A stretch of DNA of 64,000 nt from DASZHJ01 sp963735465 (GTDB taxonomy: Bacteria > Pseudomonadota > Alphaproteobacteria > ATCC43930 > CGMCC-115725): contig CAVTLA010000001.1 in NCBI GenBank assembly GCA_963735465.1, positions 2,480,001 to 2,544,000 on the forward strand, in the 5' to 3' direction. Of this stretch, positions 44,837 through 54,982 are shown piece after piece. The notes under the pieces are model-generated. The model was given only the letters and a program-made list of their open reading frames with translations. It was not told where the DNA came from and did not search any database. The position numbers were made by a program, and so were the translations under genes. The stretch's first letter is position 1; every line of letters starts with the position of its first letter.

Positions 44837-45577
44837 ATGTCGGATCTCCTGCCCCTCACCACTCTCCTGACGTTCCTGCTCGCCGGATTCACCAAGGGCA
44901 TCATCGGCCTGGGATTGCCGACCGTGGCCATGGGGCTCCTGGGCCTGGCGATGCCGCCGGCGAAGGCGGCGGCGCTGCTGGTGGTGCCGTCTCTCGTTAC
45001 CAACGTCTGGCAGCTCGCGGCGGGACCGCGCTTCGGCGCCCTGGTGCGGCGGCTCTGGCCGATGCTGCTCGGAATCTGCCTCGGTACCTGGGCGGGCGCC
45101 GGGCTTCTCGCGGGCGACGGAAGCGGTCGCGCCACCGCGGCGCTGGGTGTCGCTCTCGTGATCTACGCCCTCGTGGGCTTGATCTCTCTCCACTTCTGGA
45201 TTCCGCCGGGGATGCAGCCTTGGCTCTCGCCCGCCGTGGGAGCCGTCACCGGCCTGGTATCCGCGGCAACCGGCGTCTTCGTGATTCCCGCCGTCCCCTA
45301 TCTCCAGGCGCTGGCACTGGAGAAGGAGGATCTCGTGCAGGCTCTCGGCCTCTCCTTCACCGTCTCGACCGTGGCGCTGGCGGCGGGCCTCGCCCATGAC
45401 GGAGCCTTGCCGGTCTCGCTCGCCGGCGCCTCCCTCGCGGCTCTGGCGCCGGCGCTTCTCGGCATGTTCCTCGGCCAGTTCGTGCGAGTGCGCGTGCGGC
45501 CGGAGATCTTCCGGCGCTGCTTCTTCCTGGGACTGCTGGCGCTCGGCGCCGATCTCGCCGCGCGGACGCTGATCTGA
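44837..45577 (+). CDS. TauE/SafE family sulfite exporter-like permease
   Basis: 246 residues with about eight hydrophobic helices. The N-terminal half has FLLAGFTKGIIGLGLPTVAMG, the family's first repeat. TauE/SafE proteins export sulfite, sulfoacetate or related anions, but the substrate is not predictable. Divergent from the LysR gene, whose product is likely to respond to the same compound. Confidence 0.84.
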   Translation: MSDLLPLTTLLTFLLAGFTKGIIGLGLPTVAMGLLGLAMPPAKAAALLVVPSLVTNVWQLAAGPRFGALVRRLWPMLLGICLGTWAGAGLLAGDGSGRATAALGVALVIYALVGLISLHFWIPPGMQPWLSPAVGAVTGLVSAATGVFVIPAVPYLQALALEKEDLVQALGLSFTVSTVALAAGLAHDGALPVSLAGASLAALAPALLGMFLGQFVRVRVRPEIFRRCFFLGLLALGADLAARTLI

Positions 45578-45587
45578 GCCGCGCCGG

Positions 45588-46568
45588 TCAGATCTTATGG
45601 TACTGCCGATACCAGGCGACGAAGCGCGGCAGGCCTTCGTCGATCCCGGTCTTGGGATCGAAGCCGAAGTCACGCCGGCTCGCCTCGATGTCGGCATAGG
45701 TCGCGGGGACGTCGCCGGGCTGCATCGGCAGCAGCGTGCGCACCGCCTTGGCGCCGATGGCGGTCTCCAGCACCTCGACGAAGCGCAGGAGCTCCTCGCT
45801 GCGGTGATTGCCGAGGTTGTAGATCCGGAACGGCGGCTCGGTGCCACTGTCCACCGGCGGCTTCGCGAGGCAGTCCAGCACGCCGGCGACGATGTCGTCG
45901 ATGTAGGTGAAGTCCCGGCGCATCTTGCCGTGATTGAAGAGCGAGATCGGCTTTCCCGCCAGGATCGCCTCGGTGAAGATCCAAGCCGCCATGTCCGGCC
46001 GGCCCCACGGCCCATAGACCGTGAAGAAGCGCAGGCCAGTCATCGGGATGCGGTAGAGATGGGAATAGCAATACCCCATCAGCTCATCCGCCTTCTTGCT
46101 GGCGGCGTAGAGCGACTGCGGCGTGTCGACGGGATCCTCGACCGCGAAGGGCAGCTTGGTATTGCCGCCATAGACCGAGGAGGAGCTGGCGAAGACGAGA
46201 TGCTTGAGGCCCGGCGCGCGCCGGCACGCCTCCAGCACCTCGAGCTGGCCCACGATGTTGGCGCTGATGTAGGCGTGGGGATTGGTGAGGGAATAGCGCA
46301 CGCCCGCCTGGGCCGCCAGATGCACCACGCGGTCGACGCCGGAATGGCGATCGAGGACCGCGGCGAAGGCGCCGCGCTCGGCGAGCTCCACCTTCTCGAA
46401 GGCGAAGCCCTTGAGTTGGCGCAGCTCGGCGAGGCGCGCCTCCTTCAGGCGCACGTCGTAGTAATCGTTGAGGCTGTCCACGCCGACGACGGCCTCGCCG
46501 CGCCGCAGCAGCGCCGTCGCGACGTGAAAGCCGATGAAGCCGGCGGCGCCGGTGACGAGAATGGTCAT
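45588..46568 (-). CDS. UDP-glucuronate 4-epimerase-like SDR
   Basis: 326 residues. MTILVTGAAGFIGFH for NAD, SSSSVYGGNTKLPF, and the catalytic YAASKK (Tyr and Lys). LYRIPMTGLRFFTVYGPWGRPDMA matches the LspL/GAE branch, which converts UDP-glucuronate to UDP-galacturonate. It would use the product of Ugd encoded at 34377, so galacturonic acid could feed surface glycans or lipid A. Convergent with the TauE gene. Confidence 0.86.
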   Translation of the reverse strand: MTILVTGAAGFIGFHVATALLRRGEAVVGVDSLNDYYDVRLKEARLAELRQLKGFAFEKVELAERGAFAAVLDRHSGVDRVVHLAAQAGVRYSLTNPHAYISANIVGQLEVLEACRRAPGLKHLVFASSSSVYGGNTKLPFAVEDPVDTPQSLYAASKKADELMGYCYSHLYRIPMTGLRFFTVYGPWGRPDMAAWIFTEAILAGKPISLFNHGKMRRDFTYIDDIVAGVLDCLAKPPVDSGTEPPFRIYNLGNHRSEELLRFVEVLETAIGAKAVRTLLPMQPGDVPATYADIEASRRDFGFDPKTGIDEGLPRFVAWYRQYHKI

Positions 46569-46690
46569 GACTGCCGGCGCTTATAGCCCGGGTCCGGGGC
46601 GAAGTCACCCCGGCCGACACCCCGGGTTGGCAAGGCCGGCGGCCCCGCCTAAGCTCATTCCAAAGCATCCCCGAGGGAGTATCCGCCGCC

Positions 46691-47746
46691 ATGAAGAGCT
46701 ATGACGTCGTCGAGTTTCGCGCGCCCCTGAAGGAAGTCGAGAAGCCGACGCCGCGGCCCAAGGGCAGCGAGGTGCTGATCCGCACCCTCGCCGCCGGTGT
46801 CTGCCACAGCGACCTCCACATCTGGGAGGGCGAGTACGACATGGGCGGCGGCAAGAAGCTGCTGGTGAAGGACCGCGGCATGGTGCCGCCCTTCACCATG
46901 GGCCACGAGATCGTGGGCGAAATCGTGGCGCTCGGGCCCGACGCAGAGGGCGTCAAGGTGGGCGATCGCTACCTGGCGCATCCCTGGATCGGCTGCGGCG
47001 ACTGCGTCGTCTGCCGGCGCGGCGAGGAGCAGCTCTGCCTCAAGCCGCGCTTCCTCGGCATCCACGTGCCGGGCGGCTACGGCGACCACGTGCTGGTGCC
47101 GCATCCCCGCTACCTCGTCGATTTCGGAGCCCTCTCGCCCGAGCAGGCCGCGCCCTACGCCTGCTCCGGCGTCACCACCTACAGCGCCCTCAACAAGCTC
47201 GACGCCGACGTGCGAAAGAACGAGCCCGTGGTGCTGATCGGCGCCGGCGGGCTCGGCCTGATGGCGATCACCGTCCTGAAGGCCATGGGCGGCCACGGCG
47301 CGATTTCCGTCGACATCGATCCCAAGAAGCGCGAGGCCGCCCTCAAGGCCGGCGCCATCGCCGCGATCGACGGCGCCGCGCCAGATGCGGTGAAGCAGAT
47401 CCAGGCGGCGACCAAGGGCGGCGCCTATGGCGTCGTGGACTTCGTGGGATCGGGAACCACCGCGCGCCTCGGCGTCGACTGCCTCGCCAAGGGCGGCAAA
47501 TACGTCATCGTCGGCTTGTTCGGCGGCGAGATCACGCTCTCGACCCTCTTCCTGCCGTGGCGCGCGATCTCGATCCAGGGCTCCTATGTCGGCAGCCTCG
47601 CCGAGCTGAAGGCGCTCATGGTGCTGGTGAAGGCCGGCAAGGTGCCGCCGGTGCCGCTGACGCGCCACCCCTTTCATGAGGCGAGCCACGCGCTCGAGAT
47701 GCTGAAGGCGGGACAGGTGATCGGCCGCGCCATCCTGGTGCCCTGA
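46691..47746 (+). CDS. Zinc-dependent alcohol dehydrogenase
   Basis: 351 residues, medium-chain. Catalytic zinc: GVCHSDLHIWEGEYD (Cys) and GHEIVGEI (His/Glu); structural zinc: four Cys in CGDCVVCRRGEEQLC. NAD site GAGGLGLMAITVLKAMG. It oxidises an alcohol or reduces an aldehyde; the substrate cannot be read. Divergent from the epimerase gene. Confidence 0.88.
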   Translation: MKSYDVVEFRAPLKEVEKPTPRPKGSEVLIRTLAAGVCHSDLHIWEGEYDMGGGKKLLVKDRGMVPPFTMGHEIVGEIVALGPDAEGVKVGDRYLAHPWIGCGDCVVCRRGEEQLCLKPRFLGIHVPGGYGDHVLVPHPRYLVDFGALSPEQAAPYACSGVTTYSALNKLDADVRKNEPVVLIGAGGLGLMAITVLKAMGGHGAISVDIDPKKREAALKAGAIAAIDGAAPDAVKQIQAATKGGAYGVVDFVGSGTTARLGVDCLAKGGKYVIVGLFGGEITLSTLFLPWRAISIQGSYVGSLAELKALMVLVKAGKVPPVPLTRHPFHEASHALEMLKAGQVIGRAILVP

Positions 47747-47849
47747 CCGCACCGGGTTGTGAGGCCGCGGCCGGCGGCGGAGGGTTGCCCGCAACTCCCG
47801 ATTGTTTCATGATCTTCCGCAAAGAGATCAGAACATCGGGAGGTACGCT

Positions 47850-49061
47850 ATGAAGACGATTCTGCAGACGGCACTTGTCGCTGCGCTGGCGGTGCTTGGC
47901 GCGATACCGGCTCAGGCCGGCGAGAAGGCCGTCACCCTCGGCGTCCTCAACGACATGAGCAGCCTATACTCCGACGCCACCGGCAAGGGCTCGCTGATCG
48001 CGGCCCAGATGGCGGTGGAGGATTTCGGCGGCAAGGTGCTGGGGAAGCCCATCGTCGTGCTGTCAGCCGATCACCAGAACAAGCCTGATATCGGCTCCAA
48101 CATCACCAACAAATGGATCGATGAGGACGGCGTCGACGCCATCGTCGACGTGCCCACCTCCTCGATCGCGCTCGCGGTGCAGGAGATCACCAAGAAGAAG
48201 GATCGGGTCTTCCTGATGTCGGGGCCCGGCGCCTCGGATCTCACGGGGCCGGCCTGCTCGCCGACCGGCGTCCACTACACCTACGATACGTTCGCGCTCT
48301 CCAATGTCGCGGGCAAGGCGATGGTGGAGCGCGGCGACAATACCTGGTTCTTCATCACCGCCGATTACGCCTTCGGCCATGCGCTGGAGCGCGACGCCAC
48401 GGATATCGTCAAGAAGGCGGGCGGCAAGGTGCTGGGTGGGGTGCGCGCGCCCCTCAACACTCCCGACTTCTCCTCATATCTCCTCCAGGCGCAGGCCTCC
48501 GGGGCTAAGGTGGTGGCGCTCGCCAATGCCGGCGGCGACACCCAGACCGCGATCAAGCAGGCGGCGGAATTCGGTCTGCAGAAGGGCGGGCAGAAGCTGC
48601 TGGCACTCCTGATCCAGATCACCGACACCCACAGCCTCGGCCTCGCCACCGCACAGGGCATGATCCTCACCGAGGGCTTCTACTGGGACCGGGACGACGA
48701 GACCCGCGCGTGGTCGAAGCGATACCTGGCCAAGGATGGCAATATGCCGACCATGATCCAGGCCGGCGTCTACTCGGAGGTCACGCAATATCTGAACGCG
48801 ATCAAGGCCGCCGGCACCGACGAGGCAAAGGCCGTGGTGGCGAAGATGCGGGCGACGCCGATCCACGACTTCTTCGCCAAGAACGGCCAGATCCGCACCG
48901 ACGGCCGCATGGTGCACGACATGTACCTGATGCAGGTGAAGACCCCCGCGGAATCCAAGGGCGAGTGGGATCTCTACAAGCTCATCACGACGGTGCCGGG
49001 CGACCAGGCCTACCGCCCGATGAAGGACGGCGGCTGCCCGCTGGTGTCGGCGCAGAACTGA
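47850..49061 (+). CDS. Branched-chain amino acid-type ABC substrate-binding protein
   Basis: 403 residues with a signal peptide (TILQTALVAALAVLGAIPAQA) and a Leu/Ile/Val-binding type I periplasmic fold: VTLGVLNDMSSLYSDATGKG, then IVDVPTSSIALAVQEI. GGAGG precedes the ATG at 47850. No permease or ATPase is next to it, so it is an orphan binding protein; partners lie elsewhere or it acts as a sensor. Confidence 0.87.
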   Translation: MKTILQTALVAALAVLGAIPAQAGEKAVTLGVLNDMSSLYSDATGKGSLIAAQMAVEDFGGKVLGKPIVVLSADHQNKPDIGSNITNKWIDEDGVDAIVDVPTSSIALAVQEITKKKDRVFLMSGPGASDLTGPACSPTGVHYTYDTFALSNVAGKAMVERGDNTWFFITADYAFGHALERDATDIVKKAGGKVLGGVRAPLNTPDFSSYLLQAQASGAKVVALANAGGDTQTAIKQAAEFGLQKGGQKLLALLIQITDTHSLGLATAQGMILTEGFYWDRDDETRAWSKRYLAKDGNMPTMIQAGVYSEVTQYLNAIKAAGTDEAKAVVAKMRATPIHDFFAKNGQIRTDGRMVHDMYLMQVKTPAESKGEWDLYKLITTVPGDQAYRPMKDGGCPLVSAQN

Positions 49062-49067
49062 TGCGCC

Positions 49068-50297
<1,230 letters not shown>

Positions 50298-50325
50298 AGC
50301 CCCTCCCCCCGACCGCCGCGGCGCT

Positions 50326-51075
50326 TCAGTGCGCCCCCGCCACGATGTCCTCCGCAAGCACGCGGGCCAGACACCGGTAGCCCCGATCGTTCATATGGAG
50401 ATTATCCCTATAGAGCGCTGCTTGCATCGGCAAGCTGCCGGACCGGTCCCAGGAGCGCATGATATCGAACCGGCGGAACAGCGGCACACCGCCGGCACGG
50501 GCCGCTGCGGCGATTGACTCCTGCATGGCGCGATAGACCTCGTGGTCGAGAATCGCCGGCGCGTATTGGATATCCATCAGGACGACGTCAGTGCCCGCCG
50601 CCTTGAGCCGCGCGTCGCCCTGGCGGATGACGTCGCCGACGGCCGCGGGATCGCCGTCATCCAGCACGTCGTTGCTGCCAACTTGCCAGATTACGAGATC
50701 GGGGTGCGGCGCGATCGCGTCGTGCTCCAGCCGCGCCAGCATGTCGGCGGTGGTATCGCCGCCGACGCCTCGGTTCAGGACCTGGACGTCGATGCCGGGC
50801 AGGCGGTTGGCGAGCTCGGCGCGCAGCCGGCTCGGATAGCTGTAGGACGGGTGCGAGGCGCCGGTGCCCTCGGTGGTGGATGAGCCGAGGGCCACGATGG
50901 TAATGGGGCCGCCGTGGGAGATTCGCGCCGAGAGATGCGGCAGCGGAGCGAGGCTCTGGTCGACATCAGGCGGCGCTCTGCAGGACGCATCGTCGGCATC
51001 GCCGGGAACAGAGCTGCAGGACGCCACCAGCGCGGCAAAGATCAGGCAGATCACCGCGCTCCGGCGGAATCCCAT
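50326..51075 (-). CDS. SGNH/GDSL hydrolase lipoprotein
   Basis: 249 residues. Signal peptide and lipobox LVASC (Cys at about 20). SGNH blocks: the nucleophile Ser in ALGSSTTEG, the Gly in RGVGGDT, the Asn in QVGSNDVL, and DNLHMND with the catalytic Asp and His. It is an esterase or acyltransferase at the periplasmic face. It lies 3 bp downstream of the OpgC-like gene, so the two are probably a pair acting on the same glycan. Confidence 0.86.
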   Translation of the reverse strand: MGFRRSAVICLIFAALVASCSSVPGDADDASCRAPPDVDQSLAPLPHLSARISHGGPITIVALGSSTTEGTGASHPSYSYPSRLRAELANRLPGIDVQVLNRGVGGDTTADMLARLEHDAIAPHPDLVIWQVGSNDVLDDGDPAAVGDVIRQGDARLKAAGTDVVLMDIQYAPAILDHEVYRAMQESIAAAARAGGVPLFRRFDIMRSWDRSGSLPMQAALYRDNLHMNDRGYRCLARVLAEDIVAGAH

Positions 51076-51078
51076 GGC

Positions 51079-52269
51079 TCAATTCGTGCCGGCGATCGCC
51101 GGGATGCCCGCACCGGCCCGGCCCATCTGCTTGTACCAGGTGATGACATAAGCCGCGCCGATCGTGATCGCCACCGCACCAACACTTACCAGCAACTGCA
51201 CTCGCAGGCGATGGGTGATCTCGTCCAGAATGAAGGATCCCAACGTCGACAACAGGATGCCCAGACAGAAGATCGGAAGCGAGTTCTGCCCGCACAGCAC
51301 GAACGGCCGAGCAAGGGGCCCGGCAAGAAACGCGGCGTCGCGCCGCACCAGGCGGGTCGCGACGATCGCCAGAGCCAGGAAATTGACCAGTCGCAGGAGC
51401 GAGAGATTGCGCTTCTCGTCCACGGAAGCCCATGGCGCATCGGGCAACAGCATCGGGAACGAATCAGATATCGTGTGCAAGGAATGGCTGAAACTGATGA
51501 CGGCACACGCTGCGGCGATCATGCCCGCCACGACATAAGTCCACCTTCTCTCCGGCAGGAGGCGCCGCCCAGAGGACTGCAAGTGCCCATATACGGCACC
51601 GGTGACGAACAGGAACTGGTAGGCGAGCGGGCTGAAGCCCCAGGGATAGTGGCCGGGATAGAGGTAAAGGGTCCAGCCAAACTGGTGCTCCGCGAGGTAG
51701 AGCCCGGCCGAGAGGCCAAGGGCGAGAAGTGGGCTCCGGCGGATCAGCAGCAGAAAGGACGGGAACACCGCGAGCAGCACCATGTAAAGCGGCAGAATTT
51801 GGAAGGAATTGGGCTGGAACACCAGCGCCAGCAGGTCCGCGATTGCCACGCTAGGCTGGCTGAGAAAGAGGTTTTCTCCCGTGCTCTCGGCCTCGCCAGG
51901 ATTGTTGGCGGCGTTCAGGACGAAAGTTACCAACGCCGTGTAGGCTACGAACACGAGGATGTGCGCCACGTAGAGCTGCCAAATTCGCTGATAGATCCGC
52001 GCCGTCGCCTGAAGCGGACCGCGTCGCTCCAAAATGCCGCCATAGGCGAAGGCCGCCGCGACGCCAGAAATGAAAATAAACACCTCCGCCGCATCGCAGA
52101 AAGCGAACCCACGCAGGGTGAAGCGGGAGACCACATCGAGGTCTATGTGATCGACAACGATGAAAATCAATGCGAGGCCACGGAAGAGATCGAGGCGCAG
52201 ATCGCGTTGTGAGCGGGGGCGGGGATCGAGCGAGACTGGCACTTCGCCCGGCGTCGCGTCGCGCAACAT
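51079..52269 (-). CDS. opgC: OpgC-like membrane acyltransferase
   Basis: 396 residues from the ATG at 52269 (a TTG at 52329 would add 20). About ten hydrophobic segments. N-terminal RDLRLDLFRGLALIFIVVDH matches the OpgC family (PF10129-like), with its catalytic-type Arg and His. OpgC succinylates osmoregulated periplasmic glucans; here the substrate is unknown. The adjacent SGNH lipoprotein suggests an acyl transfer pair like those in other cell-wall modification systems. No strong ribosome binding site, which leaves the start open. Confidence 0.8.
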   Translation of the reverse strand: MLRDATPGEVPVSLDPRPRSQRDLRLDLFRGLALIFIVVDHIDLDVVSRFTLRGFAFCDAAEVFIFISGVAAAFAYGGILERRGPLQATARIYQRIWQLYVAHILVFVAYTALVTFVLNAANNPGEAESTGENLFLSQPSVAIADLLALVFQPNSFQILPLYMVLLAVFPSFLLLIRRSPLLALGLSAGLYLAEHQFGWTLYLYPGHYPWGFSPLAYQFLFVTGAVYGHLQSSGRRLLPERRWTYVVAGMIAAACAVISFSHSLHTISDSFPMLLPDAPWASVDEKRNLSLLRLVNFLALAIVATRLVRRDAAFLAGPLARPFVLCGQNSLPIFCLGILLSTLGSFILDEITHRLRVQLLVSVGAVAITIGAAYVITWYKQMGRAGAGIPAIAGTN

Positions 52270-52750
52270 ATCGCGGGGATACCCAAAACGACGCACGTCC
52301 CGAAATGCGCCTTGCTGTTCCGCAGCCAATCAAAAACCCCCACACCGAAGTTCGGTGACCGGGCAATGCCTGTTTTGAAACTGGAGACTCTTTCTGAGTG
52401 CCCGCTTAACCAGGCGTATCGGCTACCACACGTGCCGGCCCGGCGTTTCCACCCGATCAGATCTAAGGATGCGCCGGTACAAATGACAGAAAGATGAAGC
52501 GCTGATTTCAACTCCGTGATACCCGGGGGCGCTCCGATGATGAATGCGGCGAATTGGTTCAGATGCCGGAACCGTTCGCTTGCATCTTCTGCTGAAATTT
52601 CTCGCGGCAGGATTTACGTGGAAAGATCCAACTCTCCATATTTTAAGATGTGGACGGAATCTCTCCAAAATGGTGTTTCTGCCGGACGACCAGGGCGGAG
52701 GGCAACCGCTGGCCGCCGTGCGCGGTATCGTCGCGGGAGAACACCGACGG
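52270..52750. other. AT-richer intergenic region without a recognisable gene
   Basis: About 480 bp, visibly less GC-rich than the rest of the window (for example TCTCCATATTTTAAGATG near 52633). I find no convincing open reading frame, RNA gene or transposase remnant. It may be the edge of transferred DNA. Confidence 0.6.
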
Positions 52751-53788
52751 TCAGGCCGCCGGAGCAGCCACGCGGACCAGCAGCTTGCCCCGGTTCTCCC
52801 CGGCCAGCAGCCCAATGAAGGCGCGCGGCGCCGCGGCGATGCCGTCGACGATATCTTCCTTGTAGCGGACCTTGCCCTCCCGCAGCCACGCCGAGACGTC
52901 GCGGCGGAAATCCTCCGCTAGGTGGCGCCAGTCCCAGACCAGGAAGCCTTCCATGCGCGCCCGCTTCACCAGGAGCTGTCGGTTCCACCGCAGGCCGATG
53001 TCCGGGGTCTCCAGGCGATCGTAGATCGCGATGGTGCCGACGATGGCGATCCGCGCGTGCAGGGCCAAGTTCGCCATCACGGCGTCGTGGACTACGCCGC
53101 CCACGTTGTCGATGAAGACGTGGATGCCGTCAGGCGCCAGCGCCGCGAGTTCCGCGCCGAGCGCGTTCGCGTCCTTGCCCTTGTAGCCGATGGCGGCATC
53201 GAAGCCGAGCTCGTCCCTGATGTAGGCGATCTTGTCGGCGGCACCGGCAATGCCGATCACGCGGCAGCCCCTGAGCTTGGCGATCTGGCCGGCGAGTTGT
53301 CCCACCGCGCCGGCGGCGGCCGAGATCAGCACGGTCTCGCCGGGTTTCGGCTGGCCGATGCCGAGGAGCGCGGCATAGGCGGTCATGCCGGGCATGCCCA
53401 GCACGCCCAGGAAATACGAGAGCGGCATGCCCTGGGGATCGATGGGCAGCGCTTCCGTCGCCGGCAGCACCGCGTACTCCTGCCAGCCGGAATGGGCGAG
53501 CACGACGTCGCCGGGCTTCAAGCCGGGCGCACGGGACAGCACCACTTCCGACACCGCTTCGCCAGTCATGGCGGCGCCGATCTCGACCGGATTGGCATAG
53601 GAGCGCACGGCGCTCATGCGGCCGCGCATATAGGGATCGAGGGAGAGCCAGAGCGTGCGCAGCAGCACCTCGCCCTCGCCGGGCTCCAGCACCGGCGCCG
53701 TCTCGATCCTGAAATCGCTCTCCCTGACCGGCCGGTTGGCCGGCCGCTCCGCCAACAGAACGCGGGTATTGCTCTGGTTCGTGGCCAT
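52751..53788 (-). CDS. NADP-dependent MDR reductase, leukotriene B4 dehydrogenase-like
   Basis: 345 residues. The LTB4DH/curcumin reductase branch of medium-chain dehydrogenases: LWLSLDPYMRGRM near 50, and AAAGAVGQLAGQIAKLRG for NADPH. It reduces alpha,beta-unsaturated carbonyls in the cytoplasm. AGGAGG precedes the ATG at 53788. Divergent from the BMP-family gene. Confidence 0.87.
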   Translation of the reverse strand: MATNQSNTRVLLAERPANRPVRESDFRIETAPVLEPGEGEVLLRTLWLSLDPYMRGRMSAVRSYANPVEIGAAMTGEAVSEVVLSRAPGLKPGDVVLAHSGWQEYAVLPATEALPIDPQGMPLSYFLGVLGMPGMTAYAALLGIGQPKPGETVLISAAAGAVGQLAGQIAKLRGCRVIGIAGAADKIAYIRDELGFDAAIGYKGKDANALGAELAALAPDGIHVFIDNVGGVVHDAVMANLALHARIAIVGTIAIYDRLETPDIGLRWNRQLLVKRARMEGFLVWDWRHLAEDFRRDVSAWLREGKVRYKEDIVDGIAAAPRAFIGLLAGENRGKLLVRVAAPAA

Positions 53789-53903
53789 GACGGCCTCCTG
53801 CACTGGAGCGTGGCTTCAGCAATCATATCGTTTCCCGCCGCCGCTCCCAAGATGCGCGGGTTCCGCTAAGATCGCGGGGTCATTCGAGCTGGGGAGATCT
53901 CCG

Positions 53904-54884
53904 ATGAGAGGCGCCTGCATCGCCGCCGTGATTGTGGCGACCCTCTGCGTCCAGCCAGCAGCCGCCCGGATTTTTCAGCCGGCGATCATCTACGACATCG
54001 GCGTCGGGGGCGACCCCGCCGTCAATGAGGACGCCCGACGCGGCGTCGACCTTTTCCGGCGCGAGTTCGGCATCGCGGCGCTGGAATACGGCGTCGGAAA
54101 CGAGACCCAGCGCGCGCAGGTCTACGTGAGCGTCGCCGCCGGCACTGCCGATATCGTCGTTGGCCTGGGTGCGGCGCAGCGCAGGCCGTTGGAGGTCGCC
54201 GCCCGCGCCCACCCCGAGAAGAAATTTACCCTCATCGATGCGGAGAGCGATCTTCCCAACGTGCAGTCCCTGGGGTTCCGCGAGCAGGAAGGCAGCTTTC
54301 TCGTGGGCATGCTGGCGGCACTGGCATCGCTCAACCGCAAAGTCGGATTTATCGGCGGCACCGACACTTCCCTGGTCCGCCGTGTCGCCGCCGGATACTC
54401 GGCGGGCGCGCGCTATGTCGAGCCGACGGTGGCGGTGATCATGGAAATGGCCGGGAATACTCCCGCCGCCTGGCAGAACCCGGCGCGCGGCAGCGAGATC
54501 GCCCGCGGCCAGTTCAGGCGCGGCGTCGACGTCGTGTTCGCGGCGGCCGGCGCCACCGGTCTCGGCGTGCTGCGGGCCGCGGCGGAAAACCGGAAGCTCG
54601 CGATCGGGATCGATGCCAACCAGGACTACCTTTATCCCGGCACCATGCTGACCTCGATGGTGAAGCGGACCGACGTCGCGGTCTATGACGCCTTCCACTC
54701 GGCCCTGTCGGGCACGTGGAAACCTGGTCCGCGCAGCCTCGGTCTCGCCGAGCAGGCCGTCGACTACGCCCTCGACGACTACAACGACGGGCTGCTGACG
54801 AAGCCGATGCGGACCCTGGTGGAGAACGCCCGCGCCGATATCATCGCCGGCAAGCTCAAGGTGCCGGATCGCCTGGCGCCGTGA
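53904..54884 (+). CDS. BMP family (PnrA-like) substrate-binding protein
   Basis: 326 residues with a signal peptide (GACIAAVIVATLCVQPAAA). The BMP pattern is clear: FQPAIIYDIGVGGDPAVNEDA at 23-43, LGFREQEGSFLVGMLAALAS, VGFIGG and GIDANQDYLYPG. These proteins bind nucleosides or related ligands for ABC import. No permease genes are adjacent, so it is an orphan, as is the LivK-type protein. Start at 53904 has GGGGAGA upstream. Confidence 0.86.
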   Translation: MRGACIAAVIVATLCVQPAAARIFQPAIIYDIGVGGDPAVNEDARRGVDLFRREFGIAALEYGVGNETQRAQVYVSVAAGTADIVVGLGAAQRRPLEVAARAHPEKKFTLIDAESDLPNVQSLGFREQEGSFLVGMLAALASLNRKVGFIGGTDTSLVRRVAAGYSAGARYVEPTVAVIMEMAGNTPAAWQNPARGSEIARGQFRRGVDVVFAAAGATGLGVLRAAAENRKLAIGIDANQDYLYPGTMLTSMVKRTDVAVYDAFHSALSGTWKPGPRSLGLAEQAVDYALDDYNDGLLTKPMRTLVENARADIIAGKLKVPDRLAP

Positions 54885-54928
54885 GCGCGGCACCGGCCGC
54901 TCGCTAGCCTGGCCCACCCCAAACGACA

Positions 54929-54955
54929 ACGGCCGGAGGGAAACCCTCCGGCCGT
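54929..54955. terminator. Bidirectional hairpin terminator
   Basis: A perfect 12-bp stem (ACGGCCGGAGGG, AAA loop, CCCTCCGGCCGT) between the convergent BMP and OmpA genes. A T-tract is absent on both sides. Confidence 0.6.
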
Positions 54956-54982
54956 CGGTCGTTCGATCGCGGGTGCTACCGA

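Noticed and set aside
52270..52750. Possible insertion-sequence remnant in the AT-richer gap
   Set aside because: No terminal inverted repeats or transposase-like protein fragment could be found.
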